DNA of 64,000 nucleotides, from contig NZ_FOVZ01000002.1 of NCBI RefSeq assembly GCF_900115295.1, positions 1,054,001 through 1,118,000 of the forward strand, in the 5' to 3' direction. A program made the translations under genes and the position numbers. The notes under the pieces are model-generated. The model saw only the letters and a list, made by a program, of their open reading frames with translations, had not been told where the DNA came from and did not search any database. Source of the DNA: Sphingomonas sp. OK281 (GTDB lineage: Bacteria > Pseudomonadota > Alphaproteobacteria > Sphingomonadales > Sphingomonadaceae). This document shows positions 47,263-58,268 of this stretch, in pieces; the first letter of the stretch is position 1, and the number at the start of each line of letters is the position of its first letter.

Positions 47263-47547
47263 ATGGGCGTGCTGAAAATATTGTCATCGGTGGCGTCAAT
47301 CTCAACGGCCGGCATGTTCATGGCCGGATGCTCGCAACAGGTGCCCCGTGCTTGCAAGCCTCCTAGATCGTATTGGCAATAACACCATAACTTCGGTGGC
47401 ATTCAGCCAGTAATAAACCTGGTGGTGCTAACGCACGGTGAAGCGCTATACTGGAACGGCACGGCTGTTTCGTCGGTGCGACTTAGGGATTGTTTGGAAA
47501 CATCACATCGGTCGCCCGTCTCCGACTATCCTCGCGCGTCGATCTAG
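47263..47547 (+). pseudogene. Small lipoprotein gene with in-frame TAA
   Basis: The frame starts MGVLKILSSVASISTAGMFM with lipobox MAGC, continues to CKPPRSYWQ, hits TAA at 47380, and continues in the same frame with HHNFGGIQPVINLVVLTHGE and ALYWNGTAVSSVRLRDCLET before TAG at 47545. The downstream half is plainly coding, so a single nonsense change split the gene. It converges on the next gene with no gap. Confidence 0.6.
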
Positions 47548-47979
47548 CTACTTCGATGTGCGAGTCTGTTTAGAGCGGTATGGAACGAAATTCCCGATCG
47601 TACAGCTACCGCTGGGCTTCCCCGATGGTACACCGATCGTATGTGCAATGTCGCCGCGGCACAGCCGCGCCTTGAACGGGTAGGTGATGAGCGTATCGCC
47701 AAACGAAACTCCTTCGCAGCCACCGCTGGTTTCAGTAACATAAACTAGCTTCGGGCTAACCCAGTATATCAGCTTCGTGCCATAAGCCGATAATCGCGGG
47801 TGCGACCGTTGGGTGTTAAAGCAAGTCTCTTCGGATCCAGCCGTCTTTCCGGCGAGCAATTTGTCATACGCGCGCTCAGCGCGGCCTGGCCGCTCTGGCT
47901 GCGATGACGACGCGGATGCGGCGACGATAGCGGCAATACTAAGCGCGCTTACCGCGATTGAGGTCATCCCGAAATGCAT
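47548..47979 (-). CDS. Small secreted protein, hypothetical, 143 aa
   Basis: The product has a signal peptide (MHFGMTSIAVSALSIAAIVA) and a mature domain with paired Cys residues: GKTAGSEETCFNTQ, LVYVTETSGGCEGVSFGD, RLCRGDIAHTI and SGSCTIGNFVPYR. The CRGDI and SC-LGDF-PYR pattern recurs in small sphingomonad periplasmic proteins of unknown function. It appears intact. Confidence 0.65.
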   Translation of the reverse strand: MHFGMTSIAVSALSIAAIVAASASSSQPERPGRAERAYDKLLAGKTAGSEETCFNTQRSHPRLSAYGTKLIYWVSPKLVYVTETSGGCEGVSFGDTLITYPFKARLCRGDIAHTIGVPSGKPSGSCTIGNFVPYRSKQTRTSK

Positions 47980-48283
47980 AATTCAAATTTCTTTCATTCT
48001 GTCTGCCTTGCGAATGATAACAGCGAAGAGAATAGTTGGAAGCACCGGTTCCAACCTGCTGTTTCATAGGCGCCTGCCGCTCAATTCGGAATGAAAAGCT
48101 GCATAGTCGTTTACGCCCACACCCGGACGTTAGGGCTAACAACGCAGATGCCTGAGAATGGCCTTTCGTTCAGGCATTTCCTAGCCAGTTTGCGTATCTC
48201 GGCACCTGCAGATTCAGCAAGTATATCCGCAGCTACTATGCATCCTTCTTATGCGATGCCCGTTCTAACGTCGTTAAAATGCT
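47980..48283. other. Gene-poor spacer
   Basis: No convincing gene or structured element was found here. Confidence 0.5.
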
Positions 48284-48972
48284 GACGTGAGAATGGCAAA
48301 AATCTCGTAGGATGGGCAAGGGTTCTGGTAGGACACTCTCTTGGGACTGCAGAAGGCCGGCTTCTTGCAGTTGATCCACAAATCTGTGAGATTTTGCACC
48401 GTGAGGAACGAGATTTAATTGGAGTCACCTTCCAATCGCTCACCCACCCCGATGACCTTGATAAAAATGTGGCAGCAATCATGGCTCTTCGGGTTCAAGA
48501 TGGACCCTTATCGCTCCGAAAACGATATGTCCGCCCGGACGGATCATCCATTTGGACAAGCATCCAAGTTTCCCGACTGCGGGCAGATGACGGAAGCAAA
48601 CTGATCGGAACGATTCAGGTTGTCGGCGCAATGTCGCTGGACGCTACACCGAAAGACCTTTGGAAATCGGCTATACGAGTTTGCGGGCTCGTCGAGCGTC
48701 GTCGAGTCGAGTTAACTGATGACCTTTTCAGCGACTATCCGTGGCTCATCCTACTGCAGATTTATCTGGCTGAAGCGGAGGGGCGAACTGCAGATCTAAC
48801 TGGCATCGCGGAGATGGTTCGCATGCATCTAGAGTTGTTAGAACGTTGGCTAAAGGTTTTGGAAGGCACGGGTCTTATTGAGCGAACAGGCTCGGTGCGG
48901 CACGCGCCACAGCTTACGGTGACGGGATTATTTAAGGTCGAAAAACTCCTCAACTCGAATATCGACTACTGA
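48284..48972 (+). CDS. PAS domain - winged-helix protein, start codon lost or unusual
   Basis: The PAS domain reads from GRLLAVDPQICEILHREERD and LIGVTFQSLTHPDDL to a PAC segment (RKRYVRPDGSSIWTSIQVSR). The C-terminal ~90 residues look like a MarR-type winged helix (LTGIAEMVRMHLELLERWLK, GTGLIERTGSVRHAPQLTVT). The frame is open from 48284, yet it contains no ATG or GTG start; the first start-like codon is a TTG at 48394, inside the PAS domain. It is either a 5'-damaged gene or uses a rare start. Confidence 0.55.
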
Positions 48973-49213
48973 GAATATTCTCATGTTCAATCGCAGCCAA
49001 CGCTTCGCTAACGTGGATCGCGACTATAAAAAATCCGCTCTGTCCCCAAAACTAAGTGCTTATCTTACGAGGCCTTCGGCCTTGATCGCCATTTCTGCGA
49101 TTTCTCGATGAAAAATGAATATCGTTCCCGCGATGTGTCCAGCGCGGTAATTACCGGACTTCGTGCTAATCGTCGGTCACATTCGGCTTGATGTGACCGA
49201 CCGCGTCCGATCT
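48973..49213. other. Spacer with short coding-like remnant
   Basis: A plus-strand stretch (about 49069-49190) reads EAFGLDRHFCDFSMKNEYRS and SSAVITGLRANRRSHSA then stop. It looks like the C-terminal tail of an unrecognised protein. Confidence 0.3.
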
Positions 49214-49327
49214 CTAGGTGCTTAGTCCCGGTATTTGGTGGATCGGATCGACGATGAACCTGTCCGGCTCTGACGTACAGGTTTTGGCGATGTATTCGCA
49301 AGGCGTGAGGCCATTGAGCGTTTTGAG
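49214..49327 (-). mobile_element. C-terminal remnant of an IS481-family transposase
   Basis: The minus strand reads LKTLNGLTPCEYIAKTCTSE and PDRFIVDPIHQIPGLST then TAG. This matches the well-conserved end of IS481/IS3-type integrases (LNGLTPYE, NPxHQxPGLNT). Only about 37 codons remain. It abuts the damaged histidine kinase. Confidence 0.7.
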
Positions 49328-49332
49328 CCGAG

Positions 49333-50082
49333 GAGCGCTGGGTGCAGATACGTGGACAGGCGAGCTGCCGCGCCGATGGCACACCGCTAGCACTCGTCGG
49401 GGCAACCCAGGACGTGACCGTGCGGAGGCGTGCTGAGGAGCATCGGGCCCTTTTGGCTGATGAGCTGAGCCACCGGGTGGGAATACGCTCGCGTCCCTTC
49501 AGACGATCGTTTCGCAAACGATGCGCCGCGCGAGCTCTGTGCAGGAGGCTGGTACAACGTTGGAAGCACGCATACACGCGATGTCCGCCGCGAATGACTT
49601 GCTGATCAGTGGCCGGGTCGAGAGCACGTCCCTGCGTGCGCTGGTCGAGCGCACACTTACCCCCTTTGGAGTGGAAGGCGGTCAACGGTCCAAGCTTTCC
49701 GGGGGGCACCTTCAGCTCCCGCCCCGCCTTGTCGTCGCAGTCGCGCTTGGTCTCTACGAGCTTGCGACCAACGCAGCAGAATATGGCGCTCCCTCGACCG
49801 CGTATGGGGTGATTGATCTGAGCTGGAAAGTCGTGGGCGGCTGATACCCGTACGAGCTCCACCTGACTTGGATCGAGTCAGGAGGCCCACTGGTTGAGCC
49901 GCCAACGCGGACCAGTTTTGGCCCACAGCTCATCCAGCGTGTTTTGGCGCACGAAACCAGTAACGGCCAAAATTTCATACCTTCCAGGTGGCGTGGTGTT
50001 TGAGTCCGTCGCACCACTGATCGACGGCGCCGACAACACCAATGACACCGAGCGGCAGGCAAGAACTAAAGAAAGGCACTGA
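49333..50082 (+). pseudogene. HWE-type sensor histidine kinase remnant
   Basis: Segments in order: PAC end of a PAS domain (WVQIRGQASCRADGTPLALV, GATQDVTVRRRAEEHRAL), His box LADELSHRV, a one-base deletion, then NTLASLQTIVSQTMRRASS in frame 3. Then come the HWE region (SAANDLLISGRVESTSLRAL), the ATPase part (VALGLYELATNAAEYGA), TGA at 49842, YELHLTWIESGGPLVEPP in the same frame, and after another shift ISYLPGGVVFESVAPLIDG. Three lesions, one exactly in the phospho-acceptor box, abolish function. Confidence 0.8.
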
Positions 50083-50798
50083 AGGGCTGTTTGCGCTTAG
50101 CGGGGGTCCAGTCTCTCGCGATCCGGTGGATTAAAAAGGCATTGGAAGCCATCGTCAGTAGCGCGATTGGCATGTTACCTTACAGATCGCTCTGTTTGCC
50201 TGGCCTAGTGGGCTGCGTCTCATTTGTATTTGAGAACGGAACAACGGTCCGTCCCCACAGGGTAGCAAGGACGGACCGGCCTCAGCCGGAGGACGACCGC
50301 GGCGATGCATAAACGCTATCCGTCATGTTAGTTTCCAAAGCCTATGGCAGCTTGCCTCGGCTTCGAGCTTTCGTCCTGAAGGTCGTGTCGCAAACGCTTA
50401 GCAAACGCTGTTTTGAGGAAGCCAGAAGGGCGTCGAGGCGATCGACGGCAGCGCAATCCGGCTGGGAAGCGTTTCATAGCAACGCCGAAAATGACATTCA
50501 GCGAGCTGGAATCAGTAGTTCAGCTGGCGTCAACGGTATGCGAAGCAGGCCCGCCTACTGCAAATATAGCTATGATTAGCACTAACATATGTTAGTACTA
50601 TCCCGCGTACATTTGTAACCATGCCAACGCCTAGTAATTAACAGTTTATTAACAGAAGCTTACATAGTCTGCCTAATGCCGGAATAATCATTAGTCTATT
50701 TCAATGGACTGTGATAGTTTACTTTGTAGCAGAGTCTAATAGATTTGTCATAAAGCAAGAGTGCACGCGATGTTGCCTTGCATTTGCAGGGATCGATC
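50083..50798. other. Gene-poor, partly AT-rich spacer
   Basis: No gene is recognised. Bases 50570-50780 are clearly AT-rich (for example ACTAACATATGTTAGTACTA, a palindrome ACTAACATATGTTAGT near 50580-50596) and hold the likely promoter of the Crp/Fnr gene. Confidence 0.5.
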
Positions 50799-51563
50799 AT
50801 GAACATAGCCAACATCAGTCCGCTCGTTCGTATGGTCGACAAACTTGCGCTCCACGCGCCGATCTCGGTGGAAGATCGTGTCAGCCTGCTCGAACTACCG
50901 TACGCGTCGCGCTTTTTTGAAGCCGGTAGTTATCTGCTTCGAGATGGCGATACGCCTGATCAATGCGGTATGCTGGTTTCGGGTTTCGCCTACCGCCATA
51001 AAATCAGTGTGGAAGGCCTGCGCCAGATCGTCTCGATCCATATCCCCGGCGAGATCTATGATCTGCAACAACTGCATCTCGCCACTGCAGACAATAATGT
51101 GCAGGCCCTGACACGGTGTGAGGTCGTGACAATATCGCACAAGGCGCTGCGCCGGCTTGCGGCGGAACGCCCGTCGGTCGCGGACGCGCTCATTGTGACA
51201 ACGATCGTCGAATTATCGATGTCGCGGGAGTGGATGCTTGGGATCGGACGGCGCGACGCACGCACGCGCCTTGCCCATTTGCTATGCGAGTTCGCTTTCA
51301 GGCTCGACAAACACGACCTGCCGCCCGGTCAAGCATACGAACTGCCGATGACGCAGGAGCAACTGGCCGATACCCTTGGTTTGACGGCTGTCCATGTCAA
51401 CAGGATCTTGAAAGGTCTCGTGAGCGATGGTCTGATTGTTCACAGCAAGCGCGGTGTGACCATTCCGGATTGGGAGGTATTGATAGCGGAAGCAGGGTTC
51501 AATAGTCGATATTTGCACATGAACCCACCTGATGCGACAGTGCGGCCACCCGATCGTGCTTAG
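50799..51563 (+). CDS. Crp/Fnr family transcription regulator
   Basis: The 254-residue product has an N-terminal cyclic-nucleotide-binding fold (FEAGSYLLRDGDTPDQCGML, IHIPGEIYDLQQLHLATADN), a dimerisation helix (SREWMLGIGRRDARTRLAHL) and a C-terminal helix-turn-helix (MTQEQLADTLGLTAVHVNRI). No Fnr-type N-terminal Cys cluster is present. The ATG at 50799 (MNIANISPLVRMVDKL) was preferred over a start 7 codons earlier. Ligand is unknown. Confidence 0.9.
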   Translation: MNIANISPLVRMVDKLALHAPISVEDRVSLLELPYASRFFEAGSYLLRDGDTPDQCGMLVSGFAYRHKISVEGLRQIVSIHIPGEIYDLQQLHLATADNNVQALTRCEVVTISHKALRRLAAERPSVADALIVTTIVELSMSREWMLGIGRRDARTRLAHLLCEFAFRLDKHDLPPGQAYELPMTQEQLADTLGLTAVHVNRILKGLVSDGLIVHSKRGVTIPDWEVLIAEAGFNSRYLHMNPPDATVRPPDRA

Positions 51564-51770
51564 GACATCGAAGTCTTCTCATCGCCGACAGCTTTTCGCA
51601 AATGTGCTGGTACCATTGGGTAGGTCACGGTGTCATTGAAGCGCGCGTAGGGGCTCAGCACATCCACCAATTCTGATCACCGCAACGCGACAGCGAAATG
51701 GTCGCCACTCGAAGCGGCGCTGCGCAGATCAGCCGATGTTAACAGGGCCGTAGCTGCAGTCTGGCTGACT

Positions 51771-52568
51771 TTGATGTGGAGCGCAGTCCTGGTCGTGGAT
51801 GATGCGACAGGCCCGCATCTCTCTCTGAACGCTGTATATCTGGCGCCTCTGTGTTTCACCGTATGGTGCCTTGGCAGGATTGCCGGTCTCGTATTCGGCC
51901 TCATCGCGGTCGCCATAACCCTGCAGCTCAACGGCTTTGGCGATGGCCTTTCCGCACAGATGTCGACCGTTTCGACGTCGACCGCCGCCTGGAATGTTGG
52001 CGTAAGGGTCTTTGGTGTAATGTTTATCATTCTGTTCGTCGGAGCTTTCCGCCGAACCTTCGATCAGGAGCGGGCCAACGCCCAGATCGATCCCCTGACC
52101 GGCCTGGGCAATCGTAGGGCATTTAAAAGGGAGTGTAGCAGTCTGGAACTGACCAGCGCGCGAGATAATCGGATCCTCCTGTGCGGGTTGATCGATGTGG
52201 ACGATTTCAAGGCGATCAACGACCGCTATGGCCACGCCGCAGGAGACGATGTCTTGAGTATCGTGGCAGATGCCCTTCTCTCTGCCGTCCGGCCCTATGA
52301 CGTGACCGCGCGCTTGGGCGGCGACGAGTTTGCATTCTGTCTCGCCGTTCGCGACACGGCATCCGCAGAAAGAAAAAGCGGTAAGATCCATGATGCCATC
52401 ATGGCTGCGCTCGCCCAGACGAACTATGGCGCAACCTGCAGTTTGGGAGCAGCGACGGGCGTAGGCGTGGCGGAGACGCTGCGCGTCGCCGATCAAACAT
52501 TGTACCGGGCCAAAGACGCCGGAAAGAGCATATGGGCCTTTGAGGTTGGGCCTGCAGAAAAAAAGTGA
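51771..52568 (+). CDS. Membrane diguanylate cyclase (GGDEF)
   Basis: The C-terminal GGDEF domain is complete: DPLTGLGNRRAFKRE, IDVDDFKAINDRYGHAAGDD, ARLGGDEFAFCLAV, YRAKDAGKS. It should make cyclic-di-GMP. The N-terminus has membrane segments (LAPLCFTVWCLGRIAGLVFG, VFGVMFIILFVGAF). The frame is open back to 51651 and the upstream codons (RAVAAVWLTLMWSAVLVVDD) look like the first helix, but no ATG or GTG lies there. So the start is uncertain: TTG 51771, ATG 51774, or lost. Confidence 0.8.
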   Translation: MMWSAVLVVDDATGPHLSLNAVYLAPLCFTVWCLGRIAGLVFGLIAVAITLQLNGFGDGLSAQMSTVSTSTAAWNVGVRVFGVMFIILFVGAFRRTFDQERANAQIDPLTGLGNRRAFKRECSSLELTSARDNRILLCGLIDVDDFKAINDRYGHAAGDDVLSIVADALLSAVRPYDVTARLGGDEFAFCLAVRDTASAERKSGKIHDAIMAALAQTNYGATCSLGAATGVGVAETLRVADQTLYRAKDAGKSIWAFEVGPAEKK

Positions 52569-52728
52569 AGCCGGGAAGGCCACGGACCGTCAACTGTGTC
52601 CAGAAAGCGATACCCCGTGTATAGCCTGCTTATCACCGAGATAGACCGGCGGACATCGTAATCTAAGAGTCAGAGGATTACTTTGCCACGATAATATACG
52701 ATTATTATTAGAATTAATGAATTAAGTG

Positions 52729-53163
52729 CTAAAGCACTTTTAATCGTGGAGATGCGCTCTTATTCACTGACGTGAGTATCAACGCCGGGAAATTGATACA
52801 CGGAGTGGGGAGGTTGGTTAGCTCTTCATGCGACAGCCGTCCCCAGATCTTGCCCTGCTGTACGGCCCGGCAATCTGCCGCTGCCTCGCCAGGGGCAAAG
52901 ATCTGATGTGCACATTCATGTGTGTGCCAGAAAAGCTGTTGTGCACGGGGAAGGTCGAGCACGCGCGGATGAAGGATAATACGACCTTTGTATGCCGCAA
53001 CGACGTCGTTGATGGGCTGGATCATCGTACCGACCGGGCCTCAGATCGCGCGGTAGCTTGCAAGCCGCAACGCACCCGGAAGAATAAGTTGTTGGGCCAC
53101 CGCTGGTTGCGGGGTGAGCGCGAGAAGCGACGCCGCTGCACATGCGAGAAAGTTTCTGAGCAT
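52729..53163 (-). pseudogene. Secreted HExxH-motif protein with in-frame TGA
   Basis: From the ATG at 53163 the frame gives a signal peptide (MLRNFLACAAASLLALTPQP, AVA cleavage site) and QQLILPGALRLASYRAI, then TGA at 53041. It resumes in the same frame as MIQPINDVVAAYKGRIILHP and FWHTHECAHQIFAPGEAAAD. HECAH fits a gluzincin-type HExxH zinc site. A single nonsense codon splits it. Confidence 0.6.
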
Positions 53164-53861
53164 GGCGATCCTCGCCCCGCGAGGCGCGAGGACGAACGAG
53201 AGTGGAATTGATCGGATCTTGCCAATCGAGCGCGGCGACATGGAGTAGAGGGCGTTCGCTGCTAGCCAGGCAGAGAAGCAAGATGGCGATCTAGACCAAG
53301 GCCGATAGCGGCAACGCGGTCACTACGCCGCGCATAACAGGGCTAGCTGCGCTTGCGATCGCGAGTGCGCTGCGGGTGCCTCCAGATCTAGTGATCCGGA
53401 TTGCGGCGGGTGCCCCATTCGTTAGTGGCGCAAACCGAGGCGTGTTGAACGCTGGTTTGGCGTTCGTCGTCCAACTGGATGGCATAATGGTTCTCCGCCG
53501 ATGTCCGTTAAATCGCGTCACCCTTCACTCTCGCCGGCAGCGGAGCATGGGATGTTCCCGAACTCTTCGGTCGGGTGCGACTTAGCGCATCCATCAGGGC
53601 GGGGTGGTTACGAAAAACTCGCTCAACCGGCCTAACCTACGTTGGTTGTACAAGATTATCGTAGATTAGCCAAAAACGATCCGTCATTTCATGGGCTTAA
53701 TCTAGATTAAGAAAAACTGCTATGCTAAGCTGGCATAGCGAAGCCGTTTCGACCTTTTAGGGCGGTTTTACCCCGCGCGATTTCGCGTTGCGAGAGCCTC
53801 GGAGCGGCACTCATGGCCATACCCGCTGCGGGCTATGCAGCGATAAAAAGGGGGCAGTTCG
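53164..53861. other. Gene-poor spacer
   Basis: No gene was recognised on either strand. Bases about 53630-53770 are AT-rich and may contain the promoter of the next small gene. Confidence 0.5.
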
Positions 53862-54125
53862 GTGCCGATAAGAGGGGAAAGCATCAAATTTCCTGCTCAC
53901 GCCGATGGGGTGCGATACATCGTTGTCGTCACGCGCGAGGCAATCGAAGCCGCGGCGGGTACGCCAATCTGGGGAGAAGACATGACGTCCTGGGTTAGTA
54001 AGAATATCGATGACCTCGTGAGGATAGCCGATCGAGTACGTCCCCGACCCACCGTGGCTGGCGCACGCGTCTATATCAAAAGCCATTACTTCAATGGCCA
54101 ACTCGAGCGAAAAAACAGGGCATAG
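53862..54125 (+). CDS. Small hypothetical protein, 87 aa
   Basis: A GTG-started frame (VPIRGESIKFPAHADGVRYI, VVVTREAIEAAAGTPIWGED, WVSKNIDDLVRIADRV) reads as a compact cytoplasmic protein. No named family is recognised with certainty. It has no neighbour on the same strand close enough to suggest an operon. Confidence 0.5.
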   Translation: MPIRGESIKFPAHADGVRYIVVVTREAIEAAAGTPIWGEDMTSWVSKNIDDLVRIADRVRPRPTVAGARVYIKSHYFNGQLERKNRA

Positions 54126-54257
54126 CTCTGGCGTTCCATGTTCGTCACCGACCCGCGCGAGGCGCGATGCCGTCTCTGAGCTGGTAGGCCCATTTCGCGA
54201 TCGAATTCGAAAATTCGGACGGCGAACGGCAGCATACCGTAACGAGTCTCGGGCGTT

Positions 54258-55160
54258 ATGCGTAGGAACGGCACCTCTCAAACGGGGGTGGGCTGTGAAA
54301 CCGCAGATGCGTGTAGCGTAGGTACCGGCACGAACCCATTACGTCGTGCAATTCGGGTGCAGATCGAGGCGGTGATGCGACCTGATCCCGCAGCACAGTC
54401 AGAGTTTGAAAGGCCGATGGGCGATGACGGATTGTTCGGTCCGGGATCCGCGGTTTGGGCGGTGCATGGCGATTTCCCATCGATGATGATCGGGGGCATA
54501 TCATCCTTGCTTTTACAGATGCTGCATCCGGCCGCCCTTTCGGGGGTATGGGATCATTCGAACTTCCGCCACGACATGCACCAGCGGTTGCGACGGACCG
54601 CGAAGTTCATCGGCATAACGACACACGGACCAACCCAGGCGGCCAATGCCGCAATCGAACGTGTCCGCGCGATCCACGATCAGGTTACAGGCGTACTGCC
54701 CGATGGTACACCCTATGCCGCCAACGATCCGGCACTCCTGACATGGGTCCACGTGGTCGAGGCACGTAGTTTTTTATCAGCCTATATGCGGTATCGCGCG
54801 CCGGCATTTCGCAGTTCACGCCAGGACGCGTACTTTGCAGAGATGGCGATGTTGGCCCGTAAGCTCGGGGCCATTGACGTGCCGGAGACGCGCAAGGACG
54901 TAGCCGCTTATCTTTACACAATGCGACCCCAACTGCGCTACGACGCACGAACACGATCCGTGGCATCGGCGCTGATGGATCAACCAGCAACAAGCCCGGC
55001 CGCAGTACCGCTTCAGCGTGCCATGCTTCATGCTGGAGAAGAGTTGCTGCCGTCTTGGGCGCTCGCACTGCATGGTCGCACCATACCAATAGCGCAGCGT
55101 TTGGCAGTGCGCGCTGGTGGCGTAGGAGCGGGGGGACTTTTACGCTGGGCGCTCGCTTGA
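54258..55160 (+). CDS. MpaB/Lcp-type oxygenase family protein (DUF2236)
   Basis: This is a haem-type oxygenase-like protein related to fungal MpaB and the rubber oxygenase Lcp. The 300-residue frame has GDDGLFGPGSAVWAVHGDFP, LLLQMLHPAALSGVWDHSNF (with the conserved His), RLRRTAKFIGITTHGPT, and YAANDPALLTWVHVVEARSF. The start is uncertain: ATG 54258, GTG 54357 or ATG 54375; the conserved region begins near the last. Substrate is unknown. Confidence 0.85.
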   Translation: MRRNGTSQTGVGCETADACSVGTGTNPLRRAIRVQIEAVMRPDPAAQSEFERPMGDDGLFGPGSAVWAVHGDFPSMMIGGISSLLLQMLHPAALSGVWDHSNFRHDMHQRLRRTAKFIGITTHGPTQAANAAIERVRAIHDQVTGVLPDGTPYAANDPALLTWVHVVEARSFLSAYMRYRAPAFRSSRQDAYFAEMAMLARKLGAIDVPETRKDVAAYLYTMRPQLRYDARTRSVASALMDQPATSPAAVPLQRAMLHAGEELLPSWALALHGRTIPIAQRLAVRAGGVGAGGLLRWALA

Positions 55161-55778
55161 GCACCCAGATGCTAAGCTGATCACAAGTTTAAATGACAAA
55201 ATAGATAGGGTATATATTACGCGCTGGTGGCGCGTTAGATGATGTAAAACGGAAGGACATGCTTGAGCTGAAAATGGCGCAACAAGTGTGGTCTTGTTTT
55301 TCCCTTGATCGCCAGACTGCGGCCATGGGCAACTGACGGAGTGCGGTGGCGCTGAAATCTGCAAAACGCCATGCACGCTCGTCGATTATCAGCGTAATCA
55401 ACAAAGGATGGCAGCAGATAGCGCCGCTTCTACAGACTGGCTTTTTACGCGTTCGATGCAGACCCTTCACGCTCGATGGAAGATGCCGACATGCTCGAAT
55501 GGCGTCTATCCCTGCAACCACATTCCGGCAGATCACAAAGTCACCTACCAGGGCGGATAGCAGTTAGAACCTCTCGACGGCCTTAGCCATTATGCAAGTG
55601 CAAAACCAAGTTTGTTTATAAATTTTAATGCAACACTAAAATCGACATGCGGTCAGACCAGGCAGTATCTAACCGCGTGCACGATAATAAACGTAGCATA
55701 TATTGCCGTTGAAGTATAGTTTTAGAATTTCCGGAGCTACGATTCTATGCTTTTATTGCGACGTTTGCTTAACAGACA
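55161..55778. other. Gene-poor, AT-rich spacer
   Basis: No gene was recognised. A short plus-strand stretch (YAFDADPSRSMEDADMLEW at about 55446-55502) may be a remnant. Bases 55590-55770 are AT-rich. Confidence 0.45.
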
Positions 55779-55835
55779 GTGCGGATAAGTCATGGCCTAC
55801 CGTAAACTAATCAGGCCAACCCGACTTATCCGCAC
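55779..55835. repeat. Perfect 13-bp inverted repeat with nested 6-bp stem
   Basis: GTGCGGATAAGTC (55779-55791) is the exact inverse of GACTTATCCGCAC (55823-55835). Inside it TGGCCT (55793-55798) pairs with AGGCCA (55813-55818). It lies 11 bp beyond the katG stop, so it may terminate katG, though no T-run follows. An attachment or transposon-end role is also possible. Confidence 0.7.
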
Positions 55836-55846
55836 GCCATCACACC

Positions 55847-58072
<2,226 letters not shown>

Positions 58073-58268
58073 CTCGGCATCCTCTCTCGATAGGTGTAAC
58101 CGTCTATTTCTAACATGCAGGTTCTGAAGGACATTTGTCCAATCGATTATTCGGGAGAGATCGATCATATCAGTCGATCACAGGCGGGCATCAAACAAGC
58201 GGTCTGACGCCACGTACATCCGCCATGACACGGCTGCGATCACAATTACGTCGATATGAGTGGTGAGC

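Noticed and set aside
52729-53163. A selenocysteine codon at TGA 53041
   Set aside because: The position is not in a redox motif and no SECIS-like hairpin directly follows.
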